Made by a program: the position numbers and the translations under genes
Notes under the pieces: model-generated
Told to the model about the DNA's origin: nothing
Databases searched by the model: none
What the model saw: only the letters and a program-made list of their open reading frames with translations
NCBI GenBank assembly: GCA_937875615.1
Contig: CALNBU010000296.1
Span: 1 to 13,257 of the forward strand
Direction of reading: 5' to 3'
Source of the DNA: an uncultured Archangium sp.
Lineage (GTDB): Bacteria > Myxococcota > Myxococcia > Myxococcales > Myxococcaceae
Length of the DNA stretch: 13,257 nt
In this document: piece after piece, positions 5,320 to 13,045 of the stretch
Layout: the number at the start of each line of letters is the position of its first letter
Position numbering within the stretch: position 1 is the stretch's first letter

Positions 5320-8300
5320 ATGCGGCCACTCTCTCCCGTGCTCTTCTTCGTGGCGCTCCACGCCTGCACGCCCGGCGAGCCCGAGGGGCTGGGGCCCACG
5401 CCCGAGGGCGCCGGCCCCAGGGTGAACTTCGACGTGCGGCACCTGCCGCTGCCGGAGATTCCCCTGCCCAACGACTTCGCCACCCGCTTCGACTCCACCT
5501 CGCCCACCAACCTGCGCATCAACGCCTCCATCATGGCGGCGCCGACGAAGTGGGAGCGCGCCATCCGCGCCGGCCTCGACCAGATGTCGGGCTGGGGCAC
5601 GCTGGCGCCCATCACCGTGTCCTTCGATGCGCCGCTGAACCTCGAGAACATCGTGGCGCGGCACCAGCGCCCGGGCGACGTGGGCGACGACGTGTTGTAC
5701 GTCATCGACATCACCCGCGATTCGCCCGACTACTGCACGCCGCAGCTGCTCGACGTGGGACAGGGGCACTTCCCGGTCATCCTCGACGACCCCGAGTACT
5801 ACCCCGACGAGCCGCACCAGCTGCAGACGCTCCTCTTCGAGCAGGAAGAAGAAGACCTCGACGGCGACGGCGTGCTGGACCCGGGCGAAGACACCGACAT
5901 GGACGGCGTGCTGGACCACCCCAACACCCTGGACGGCCACACCGGGCCCTTCGACGTCATCGGCTGGTACGAGAAGGAGACCAACACCCTCATCGCCCGC
6001 CCGCTGGTTCCCCTCCGCGAGGCCACCACCTACGCGGTGGTGTTGACCAGCCGGCTGACGGGGAAGAACGGCGAGCCGGTGAAGAGCCCCTTCTCCAGCA
6101 TCAACCACCTGGGCCAGACGCCGCCGCTCCGCGCCCTGGAGTCGTGCCTCGCGCCCAACGGCCTCAGCCTCGACGAGGTGGCCTTCACCTGGTCCTTCAC
6201 CACCCAGTCGCTCACCCGCGACTACCGCAACATCCGCGACGGGCTGGTGTACGGCACCGGCCCGCTGGCCTTCCTCAACGAGGCCTACCCGGCGGAGGTG
6301 ACGGAGTTCCCCGACGCGCGCCGCCCCACCCAGGCCAACCGCAACGTGAAGGTGGCGCCGGGGGAGCAGTTCCTCGAGCTGGGCGGCCAGCTGTTGCAGT
6401 TCTATGGCGGCGGCATCTCGCTCGACTCCGGCGCGCGCGCGCTGCTGGAGCTGTGGCTCTCGCACGTCGACTTCTACGCCACCGCGCAGTTCGTCTCGCC
6501 GCAGCTCTTTCCCCGGCACGACGCCGAAGGAGCGCTGCTGCCGCTCTACGAGCAGGTGATGGACACCCTGGTGGGCGAGAAGGAGACCTTCCACCGGCCG
6601 GAGACCATCCCCTTCCTCCTCTCGGTGCCGAAGAAGCGCGAGGGCCCGGCGCCGGTGGTCATCTTCATGCACGGGCACTCGGGCTCGAAGCTCGACTCGC
6701 TGCTGGTGATGGGCCCCATGGCGCGCGCGGGCGTGGCCACCATCGGCATGGACGCGGTGAGCCACGGGCTCGGGCTGGAGGCCTCCGAGCGCAAGCTGAT
6801 TCTCGACCTGGTGTCGTCGTACGGGCTCGAGCCGCTCGCCGCGCAGATGATGGGCGACGGCCGCGCCATCGACCAGAACGGTGACGGCATCGTCGACTCC
6901 GGCGCCGACTACTTCACCGGCTACGTCACCCACACCCGCGACGTGGTCCGCCAGACGGCCATCGACCTGATGCAGATGGTGCGGCTGCTGCGCAGCTTCG
7001 ATGGCACGCGCACCTGGGCCTTCGACGTGAACCGCGACGGGGAGCCGGACCTCGCCGGTGACTTCAACGGAGACGGGGTGGTCGACCTGGGCGGCCCCGA
7101 CGTGCCCATCTACGTGTCGGGCGCTTCGCTGGGCGGCATCCTGGCGAGCTTGATGGGCGGCATCGAGCCGCAGATCGACGCCATCGCGCCCATCCTCCCC
7201 GGCGGGTACCTCTCGGAAATCGGCACCCGGTCCGACCTGGGGCAGGTGCAGAACCCGCTGGTGCTGCGGATGATGGGCCCGCTCTTCATGGTGCGCCCCA
7301 ACGCCGCCGGGAAGCCGGCGCTGCACCAGATGGTGCCTGACATCACCAAGCGGGCCGAGCGCGAGCTGGCGGAGCTCCCGCGGGCGCTGCTGCCTGGCAC
7401 CATCGCCGTGCTGCGCAACCTGAACACCGGCGAGTGGCGCTGCGGCCGCGCGCAACCCAACGGGCACCTGCGCGTGGCCGTCTCTTCGGACCGGGGCGAC
7501 GCGCTGCGCTTCGAGGTGTACGACGAGGAGCTGCCCAGCCGCGCGGGCGAGGGCTGCGACCCGGCGGGCTACACCCCGGCCTTCGTCATCGACCGGGTGG
7601 GTCGGAGCTTCGACTTCCAGGGGCAGACCTTCGCCGAGGGGACGCCGGTGGTGGCGCTCGGCGACGGCTTCGGGTTGCGCCGGGGCTCGCCGGAGACGCG
7701 GCGCCTCTTCTCGTTGGCGCAGATCGCGCTGGAGCCGGCGGACCCCGCCAACTTCGCCCCCTTCTGGGAGGGCGCGCGCGACTTCACCTACGGCAGCGGA
7801 GAGAAGGTGGCCACCCGTGCCCTGCTGCTGCCCATGACCGGCGACCCGGGCGTGCCCATCGCCACCGCCACCGCGCTGATGCGCGCCGCCGGCCACGTCG
7901 ACTTCCTCGAGGACGACCCGCGCTACGGCAAGACGCAGATGCAGGTGCTCCTCGACACCGGCTTCGTGGAGGGCGTGGAGCGCACCGGTCGTCATCAGGA
8001 CCACCGGGGCAACGACGTGTTGATGGACCTCGACGTGCTGCAGACGGTGTCGGGGGGCGACGACGGCTTCGGCGTGCCGCGCCTCGACCCGCCGATGCGC
8101 CTGGTGCGCGACTCCGCGGCGCTGGGCGGCCGGGTGGGCACGCTGTTCCCGATGATGGACCCGCGCGGAGACCACTCGCTGCCCATTCCGAACCCGGCCA
8201 GCGGCTTCGACCTCGGCACCTACGTCATCGACCTCTTCGCCGATTACCTCGCCAGCGGCGGCACCCGCATCTCCTTCGACGCCTGCATGGAGCGGTCGAC

Positions 8301-8325
8301 CTGCGAGTGGCTGACGAAGCAGTGA
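5320..8325 (+). CDS. Large alpha/beta-hydrolase lipoprotein, surface lipase/esterase-like
   Basis: The 1001-aa product begins with a short lipoprotein signal ending in the lipobox LHAC (Cys16), so it is probably lipid-anchored. Residues about 30-300 form a beta-rich region with an Ig-like, SbsA-type feel (PITVSFDAPLNLENI, then VPLREATTYAVVL). It contains Asp-rich calcium-type loops at 179-199 (DLDGDGVLDPGED and DTDMDGVLD); further such loops lie at about 518-526 and 569-594. The hydrolase domain starts near 440: oxyanion-hole VIFMHGHSG (His451-Gly452), nucleophile elbow GASLG with Ser603, candidate acid Asp842 in MTGDPGVP, and candidate base His952 in RGDHSLP. The order Ser-Asp-His fits the fold. 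The layout recalls VolA-type surface lysophospholipases/lipases (bacterial virulence-factor lipase group), but the substrate is not known. No clear ribosome site precedes ATG 5320. deoC follows after 48 bp with its own ribosome site. Confidence 0.82.
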   Translation: MRPLSPVLFFVALHACTPGEPEGLGPTPEGAGPRVNFDVRHLPLPEIPLPNDFATRFDSTSPTNLRINASIMAAPTKWERAIRAGLDQMSGWGTLAPITVSFDAPLNLENIVARHQRPGDVGDDVLYVIDITRDSPDYCTPQLLDVGQGHFPVILDDPEYYPDEPHQLQTLLFEQEEEDLDGDGVLDPGEDTDMDGVLDHPNTLDGHTGPFDVIGWYEKETNTLIARPLVPLREATTYAVVLTSRLTGKNGEPVKSPFSSINHLGQTPPLRALESCLAPNGLSLDEVAFTWSFTTQSLTRDYRNIRDGLVYGTGPLAFLNEAYPAEVTEFPDARRPTQANRNVKVAPGEQFLELGGQLLQFYGGGISLDSGARALLELWLSHVDFYATAQFVSPQLFPRHDAEGALLPLYEQVMDTLVGEKETFHRPETIPFLLSVPKKREGPAPVVIFMHGHSGSKLDSLLVMGPMARAGVATIGMDAVSHGLGLEASERKLILDLVSSYGLEPLAAQMMGDGRAIDQNGDGIVDSGADYFTGYVTHTRDVVRQTAIDLMQMVRLLRSFDGTRTWAFDVNRDGEPDLAGDFNGDGVVDLGGPDVPIYVSGASLGGILASLMGGIEPQIDAIAPILPGGYLSEIGTRSDLGQVQNPLVLRMMGPLFMVRPNAAGKPALHQMVPDITKRAERELAELPRALLPGTIAVLRNLNTGEWRCGRAQPNGHLRVAVSSDRGDALRFEVYDEELPSRAGEGCDPAGYTPAFVIDRVGRSFDFQGQTFAEGTPVVALGDGFGLRRGSPETRRLFSLAQIALEPADPANFAPFWEGARDFTYGSGEKVATRALLLPMTGDPGVPIATATALMRAAGHVDFLEDDPRYGKTQMQVLLDTGFVEGVERTGRHQDHRGNDVLMDLDVLQTVSGGDDGFGVPRLDPPMRLVRDSAALGGRVGTLFPMMDPRGDHSLPIPNPASGFDLGTYVIDLFADYLASGGTRISFDACMERSTCEWLTKQ

Positions 8326-8373
8326 GAGCGCACTTTCGCGCCCCGCCGGGCGTGCTATTCCTCGGAGCAAGTC

Positions 8374-9276
8374 ATGTCTGACGTCAACGCGCTGGTCGAT
8401 GAGATTACCGAACGGGTCAAGCGTCGCCTGGAGGCCTTCCAGGCCGGGACGCAGGCGCCGTGTACGACGGCCCCGGTGAAGGTGAAGGCCGAGAGCGCCG
8501 AGGCCTGCGCGCCGTCGTGTGGCGAGTGCCCCAACCACGACACCTGCGGCACCTCGCTCGCGGTGCGCAGCGGGCTGACGGAGCGCGTCTCGCCCGACAA
8601 GCTGCGCACCAGCCGGGACATCGCGGCCTACATCGACCACACGCTGCTCAAGCCCGACGCCACCCGCGAAGAGGTGCTCAAGCTGTGCGACGAGGCGAAG
8701 CAGTACGGCTTCGCCACGGTGTGCGTGAACTCGGTCAACGTGGGCACCGCGGCGCGGGCCCTGGCCGGCTCCAGCGTGCTGCCCATCGCGGTGGTGGGTT
8801 TCCCGCTGGGCGCGGGGCTGCCGGCCTCGAAGGCCTACGAGACGCGCGAAGCGGTGCGCTGCGGGGCGAAGGAAATCGACACCGTCATCAACATCGGCGC
8901 GCTGCGGGCGAAGGACTACGCGCTGGTGCTCAAGGACATCGAGGTGGTGGTGCAGGCCGCGAAGCCTCACCCGGTGAAGGTGATTCTCGAGACCTCTCAG
9001 CTCAAGGACGACGAGAAGGTCATCGGCTGCGCGCTGTCGAAGGCGGCGGGCGCGGCCTTCGTGAAGACCTCCACCGGCTTCGCGCAGGGCGGCGCCACGG
9101 CCGAAGACGTGACGCTCATGCGCCGGGTGGTGGGCGACGACGTGGGCGTCAAGGCCTCGGGCGGCGTGCGCAGCACCGAAGACGCGATGAAGATGCTGGC
9201 CGCCGGCGCCAACCGCATCGGCGCGTCGGCCTCCATCGCCATCGTCACCGGCGGGAAGTCGAACTCCAAGTACTGA
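8374..9276 (+). CDS. deoC: Deoxyribose-phosphate aldolase with N-terminal extension
   Basis: This enzyme cleaves 2-deoxy-D-ribose 5-phosphate to glyceraldehyde 3-phosphate and acetaldehyde by a class I (Schiff-base) mechanism, in deoxynucleoside breakdown. The TIM-barrel core (about 82-295) has the expected parts: YIDHTLLKPDAT at 86-97, FPLGAG at 143-148, EIDTVINIG at 167-175 (Asp169), the Schiff-base lysine in FVKTSTGF (Lys231), the second lysine in GVKASGGVR (Lys260) and phosphate-loop residues in RIGASAS. The 300-aa length exceeds the usual 215-260. The extra N-terminus (1-81) holds an amphipathic helix (about 3-22, DVNALVDEITERVKRRLEAF), a linker and CAPSCGECPNHDTC (Cys45, 49, 52, 58). 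GGAG at 8364-8367, six bases before ATG 8374, supports this start and thus the extension. No thymidine phosphorylase, deoxyribokinase or microcompartment shell gene is adjacent. Confidence 0.96.
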   Translation: MSDVNALVDEITERVKRRLEAFQAGTQAPCTTAPVKVKAESAEACAPSCGECPNHDTCGTSLAVRSGLTERVSPDKLRTSRDIAAYIDHTLLKPDATREEVLKLCDEAKQYGFATVCVNSVNVGTAARALAGSSVLPIAVVGFPLGAGLPASKAYETREAVRCGAKEIDTVINIGALRAKDYALVLKDIEVVVQAAKPHPVKVILETSQLKDDEKVIGCALSKAAGAAFVKTSTGFAQGGATAEDVTLMRRVVGDDVGVKASGGVRSTEDAMKMLAAGANRIGASASIAIVTGGKSNSKY

Positions 9277-9282
9277 AGCGAC

Positions 9283-11217
9283 TCAGTCGTCGTTGCGGCG
9301 CTTGAGCGACAGCTCTCCGCGCCAGCCGCGCCACGAGAGGATGCTGAAGAAGCAGGCGGCGATGGCCGCGCCGGCGAGCAGGTAGGTCTCGTAGCCGGGG
9401 AGCAGCGCCGCGGCCCCCATGGCCAGGCCGACGGTGACCGCCGCGGCGTAGAAGCCCCAGTGCACCGTCAGCCCGCCGGTCACGCACACCGTCATCAGCA
9501 GCACGAAGTTGTGCAGCACCAGGTCGCGCTGCGGGGTGTCGAGGAGCGTGCCGATGATGCGCTGCCCGAGGATGCCCACGCTGGCCATGCCCAGCACGCC
9601 CACCAGGCGGCGGTTGACGCGCGTCGACAGCAGCGAGCGCCGGCCGAACCACACCGACAGCATCAGCACCACCACCAGCACCGACATCCGCAGCACCAGG
9701 AACCACTTGTGCCCGAAGACGCCGGTGAGGGAGGGCATCAACAGCGGCAGGCCGGTCATCCCCAGGATGGTGGCGGCCACGATGACGAAGACCACCGCGC
9801 GCTCGCGCCCCGCAACCCGGGGGTCCATCTCCTTGCTGAGGTGCTCGATGCGGCGCTCGCGCTCCTTCTCGGCGGTGGCGCGGCGCTCGGCGGCGCTCAG
9901 GGCGCTGTGGAGCGAGGCGGGAATCACCTCCAGCTCCGAGGCCAGCGCCCGCGCGGCCACCACGTTGTTGCGCTTGAGCTCGAAGCGGGCGGCGGCCTCG
10001 ATGCTCTCCGCCAGGCCGCGTCGCGCCACCTCGTTGTCGGGCCACTCGCGCAGCGCCTGGGTGAAGCCGAAGCGGCACTCCGAGAGGAGCCGGTAGAGCG
10101 ACTCCGCGTCGTCGCCGTCGGTCAGCTCGCGCAGCGACTGCAGCCGCTCCTGTGCCGCGGTCGACAGCTGCACCGAGCCCCGGTGCCGGAGGTAGCCGCC
10201 GAGGGCCTCGCGGAACTCGAGCGCGGTCTGGTAGCGGTCGGCCTTGCGCGGCGCCATGGCCTTGCGGCAGATGGCCGCCAGCTCCACCGGGGTCTCGCGT
10301 GGCAGCGCCGTCGGGCGGCAGGCCCAGGCGGCCTCCAACACCGAGCGCAGGTCCGGGCCCTTCCACGGCGGCGCACCCGACAGCAGCTCGTACAGCGTCG
10401 CGCCGAGCAGGAAGACGTCGGTACGCTCGTCCATCTCGGCGTCGTCGCCGGTCACCATCTCCGGCGCCAGGTACACCGGCGTGCCCAACAGGGACGGCTT
10501 GCGGCCGGAGGGGCCCTTGAGCGCGGCGATGCCCCAGTCGGCGACGTAGACCTCACCGAACTCACCGATGAGCACGTTGCTGGGCTTGAGGTCGCGGTGC
10601 AGCACGCCCTGTCGATGCGCGTAGGCCACCGCGTTGCAGACCTGCCGGAGAATCTCCACGTGCGAGTCGATGCGCTCGGCGCCGGGCATGCCCACGCGGC
10701 TCCAGAGCGGGTCCTCCGGGTTGCGCATCAACATGTTCCAGGACACGCCGTCGACGCGCTTCATCACCAGCGCGGGTCGCCCGGCGGCGTCGCTGGCCAG
10801 CTGGTAGAGCGGGATGACGCCGGGGTGCTCGAGCGAGCCGATGGTGAGCGCCTCGTGGAGGAGCGACATCACCGAGCCCGACTCGTTCTTGTCGTGGGTG
10901 ACCTTCACCGCCACGTCGCGGCTGAGCGACTCCTGCCGGGCCAACAGCACCCGGCCCATGCCGCCCTCGCCGAGGAGCCCGGTCACCACCAGCTCGGTCT
11001 TCTGCTCTCCCGGGTTGGTCAGCGTGGGCGAGGCGCTGGACAGGCGCGGCAGGTCGTGGCGCTCCGTGGGGTGGGGCGGGGTGGCCGGCCGCCGCAGAGT
11101 GGCGTCACCCCACTCGGCGCGGCGGGTCTCGCTGAGGCCATGCGCGGTGCCAGCGTCGGGCGGCAGTGAGTCGAGCCCGAGGGATTGCCACAGCTGGTCG
11201 AGGGTCCTGGACTCCAT
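9283..11217 (-). CDS. Membrane Ser/Thr protein kinase with DWG motif and six C-terminal TM segments
   Basis: The 644-aa product has an N-terminal leader of about 75 residues, a kinase domain (about 78-345), a helical charged region (about 350-470, TPR- or coiled-coil-like) and a hydrophobic C-terminal third with about six membrane segments (about 472-630). Kinase motifs: GEGGMGRV at 83-90, Lys105 in VAVK, HRDLKPSN at 207-214 (Asp209), DWG at 227-229 instead of DFG, and APE at 251-253. Catalytic Lys and both Asp are kept, so activity is expected. DWG also occurs in eukaryotic CK2. The kinase would face the cytoplasm with the membrane bundle as sensor or anchor. An ATG 96 bp further upstream would reach into the lipoprotein gene and add low-complexity sequence, so ATG 11217 is preferred. 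The lipoprotein stops 19 bp upstream. No clear ribosome site is seen, which hints at coupled translation. The gene ends 6 bp from deoC, tail to tail. Confidence 0.92.
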   Translation of the reverse strand: MESRTLDQLWQSLGLDSLPPDAGTAHGLSETRRAEWGDATLRRPATPPHPTERHDLPRLSSASPTLTNPGEQKTELVVTGLLGEGGMGRVLLARQESLSRDVAVKVTHDKNESGSVMSLLHEALTIGSLEHPGVIPLYQLASDAAGRPALVMKRVDGVSWNMLMRNPEDPLWSRVGMPGAERIDSHVEILRQVCNAVAYAHRQGVLHRDLKPSNVLIGEFGEVYVADWGIAALKGPSGRKPSLLGTPVYLAPEMVTGDDAEMDERTDVFLLGATLYELLSGAPPWKGPDLRSVLEAAWACRPTALPRETPVELAAICRKAMAPRKADRYQTALEFREALGGYLRHRGSVQLSTAAQERLQSLRELTDGDDAESLYRLLSECRFGFTQALREWPDNEVARRGLAESIEAAARFELKRNNVVAARALASELEVIPASLHSALSAAERRATAEKERERRIEHLSKEMDPRVAGRERAVVFVIVAATILGMTGLPLLMPSLTGVFGHKWFLVLRMSVLVVVLMLSVWFGRRSLLSTRVNRRLVGVLGMASVGILGQRIIGTLLDTPQRDLVLHNFVLLMTVCVTGGLTVHWGFYAAAVTVGLAMGAAALLPGYETYLLAGAAIAACFFSILSWRGWRGELSLKRRNDD

Positions 11218-11236
11218 GCTTCGGGAGGGCGGAGGA

Positions 11237-12934
11237 CTACGGGAGGACGCCGCCGTCGACCTGGGCGCAGGTCTCGGCGTCGGCGAAGCACTGGCTGATG
11301 CCGTTGAAGGCACAGCACACCGGGCTCGAGGTGGAGGTGCAGTCGCCGGCGCCGGCGCACGAGCCGGGGACGTTGGTCAGGCACTGGGTGGGAGGCGTGT
11401 TGCTGTCCTCCGGGCTGCAGGCGCGGAGCGCGGAGGCGGTGGCGCCGTCCACCACGAAGGTCCGGCCTCCCGGGCACTGCACCGTCAGCTCGTCGTCGCC
11501 GTAGACGACCTCGAAGGCGTCGCCGGAGCGGGGCGTCCAGGTGATGCGCACCTCGCCTTCGTCCTGTTCGAAGGCGGTGCGGTAGCAGAGCTCGCCGTCG
11601 ACGCCGTAGTACTCGGAGACCGGGCGCCCGGAGGAGAAGTCGAAGCGCATCACCGAGCTGGAGCCGGAGCCGTAGGTGGTGATGAAGGTGGCCGAGCCGG
11701 TGCCGCTCTCGGTGGTGGTGGTGCACTCACCGGCAGGTCGGAAGCAGGCGCTCAGCCGCGCGAACTCCTCCTGACAGGCGTCGCCCTGCATGTTGGCCGT
11801 CAGCGCCGTGCAGTCGGTCGACTCGTCACCGTAGGTGTAGACGTCGCGCTGCACCCTGAAGACGCCGGCGTCGGCGCAGGCGGTGCTGCTGGTGGGCGGC
11901 ACGGTGGTGTCACTGCTGCCGGTCGAGACGTCCTGGCTGGTGCCGCCGGACACCGCGTGCATCGCGGTCAGGCGCACGGTGGAGTTCTTCCGCACCGCGA
12001 CCCGGAAGCAGGCGGAGGAGTCGCTCTCGGCGGCCGAGCTGCCGAAGTAGTCGACGCCGTCGGCCTGCACGGAGGCGCCCACCAGCGGCTGGTCGTTCTC
12101 GTCGACCACGCAGCCGGCCAGGCAGGTGGAGTCGTAGACGCGGTCGGTGTTCCACAGCGACATGTGCGGCACCGTGGCCACGTAGGTGTTGTCGGTGGTG
12201 TCCAGAACCGCGGTGCCCTCGCTCACCCACTGGCCGGCGGTGTCGTCGAAGCTCCACAGCGGCATGGTGGGGTCGGGCGCGACCACGCCGTCGGCCACCG
12301 GCATGCGGAGCGTCAGCTGCGCGCCGTTGCCGACCTGGAGCTTCTGGCCGGTCTGGTCCCGCACGTCGATGGACATCATGCCCGTCGACTCCAGTTGAAC
12401 CTGCTGGCCCGCGCTGTCGGCCATGAAGCTGCCGGAGGCGGCCGCGCGCACCGCGACGGTGGTGGGGTCCACGTTGGTGAGCCGCACCTTCACCGACTCG
12501 TCGACCGCCGCGCCCCCGCGGCCCACGAAGGCGTTGGCCGGCACGTTCATCACCGCGCCGTCGCTCCCGCGCACCTCGCCGCCGCTGACGCCGAGGGTGA
12601 CCGGCGCCGCCGCCGTCAGCAGGTTGAGGTGCAGCATGGTGGGCGCGCCGTCGCTCACCGCGACCCGCTTGACGGTCTCGACGAAGCCCGACTTGCTGAA
12701 GCGCACCACCGCCTGTCCCGCGGGCACCTTGAGCTGATAGCGGCCGGAGCTGTCGGTGCTGGCCACGGCGCCCGCGCTCACCACCGCGACGTTGGAGATG
12801 GGCTGGCCGCTGTGGTTGGTCACCCGCCCGCGCACCGCGCTCAGCGTCTTCACGGTGGTCTTCGAGGGCGTCGGGGTCTCGGGACATCCGGTCGTCAGGG
12901 CCAACAGCACCACCATGCCTGCGTTGCGAATCAT
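11237..12934 (-). CDS. Lipoprotein with carboxypeptidase-regulatory-like domains and Cys-rich tail
   Basis: The 565-aa product has a lipoprotein signal (MIRNAGMVVLLALTTGC, Cys17). A first carboxypeptidase-regulatory-like beta-sandwich lies at about 33-93 (RGRVTNHSGQPISNVAVVS, then STDSSGRYQLKVPAG). Next comes a beta-rich region (about 112-262) with GGEVRGSDGAVMNVPANAF and a V-P-H-M-S-L-W-N ending, as in bacterial lipoproteins with CILP-like layouts. A second such domain lies at about 273-325 (GCVVDENDQPLVGASVQ), then a polar beta-rich part, and an eight-Cys tail (506-556, including CC at 540-541). The start is chosen by GGGAGA at 12941-12946, six bases before ATG 12934; the upstream ATG at 12976 would spoil the signal peptide. 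Such domains are structural or ligand-binding with no known catalysis. It is upstream of, and probably co-transcribed with, the membrane kinase, so it may supply extracellular sensing; that link is inference. Confidence 0.82.
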   Translation of the reverse strand: MIRNAGMVVLLALTTGCPETPTPSKTTVKTLSAVRGRVTNHSGQPISNVAVVSAGAVASTDSSGRYQLKVPAGQAVVRFSKSGFVETVKRVAVSDGAPTMLHLNLLTAAAPVTLGVSGGEVRGSDGAVMNVPANAFVGRGGAAVDESVKVRLTNVDPTTVAVRAAASGSFMADSAGQQVQLESTGMMSIDVRDQTGQKLQVGNGAQLTLRMPVADGVVAPDPTMPLWSFDDTAGQWVSEGTAVLDTTDNTYVATVPHMSLWNTDRVYDSTCLAGCVVDENDQPLVGASVQADGVDYFGSSAAESDSSACFRVAVRKNSTVRLTAMHAVSGGTSQDVSTGSSDTTVPPTSSTACADAGVFRVQRDVYTYGDESTDCTALTANMQGDACQEEFARLSACFRPAGECTTTTESGTGSATFITTYGSGSSSVMRFDFSSGRPVSEYYGVDGELCYRTAFEQDEGEVRITWTPRSGDAFEVVYGDDELTVQCPGGRTFVVDGATASALRACSPEDSNTPPTQCLTNVPGSCAGAGDCTSTSSPVCCAFNGISQCFADAETCAQVDGGVLP

Positions 12935-12940
12935 TCGAGT

Positions 12941-12946
12941 TCTCCC
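12941..12946 (-). promoter_or_regulatory. Ribosome-binding site that sets the lipoprotein start
   Basis: GGGAGA on the minus strand, six bases before ATG 12934. It favours this start over in-frame ATG 12976 and gives a proper lipoprotein signal peptide. Confidence 0.6.
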
Positions 12947-13045
12947 ATGGGTGAGGGCCAGCGTCGCGGCGTTCATAGCGCAGGCGCGCCCGTCCGTTGA
13001 AGGTTCGCGCAATGCGCTGCGGGTTGAGCCACACTGGAACGCACG

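Noticed and set aside
5197..5320. Integron gene-cassette recombination site (attC), prompted by GTTGAGC at 5197-5203
   Set aside because: No matching inverse core or second core was found at attC spacing, and no integrase is present. A seven-base degenerate match is easily chance.
5125..8970. Open frame of 1281 codons on the minus strand
   Set aside because: It is antisense to the hydrolase lipoprotein, deoC and part of the nucleotidyltransferase, all of which have clear motifs. Its product is a His/Arg/Val/Gly-rich composition artefact of GC-rich codons, with no domain.
9460..13000. Long plus-strand open frames (9460-11169 and 10814-13000)
   Set aside because: They are shadows of the kinase and lipoprotein genes, whose motifs, signal peptide and ribosome site read on the minus strand. 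Shadow products are low-complexity.
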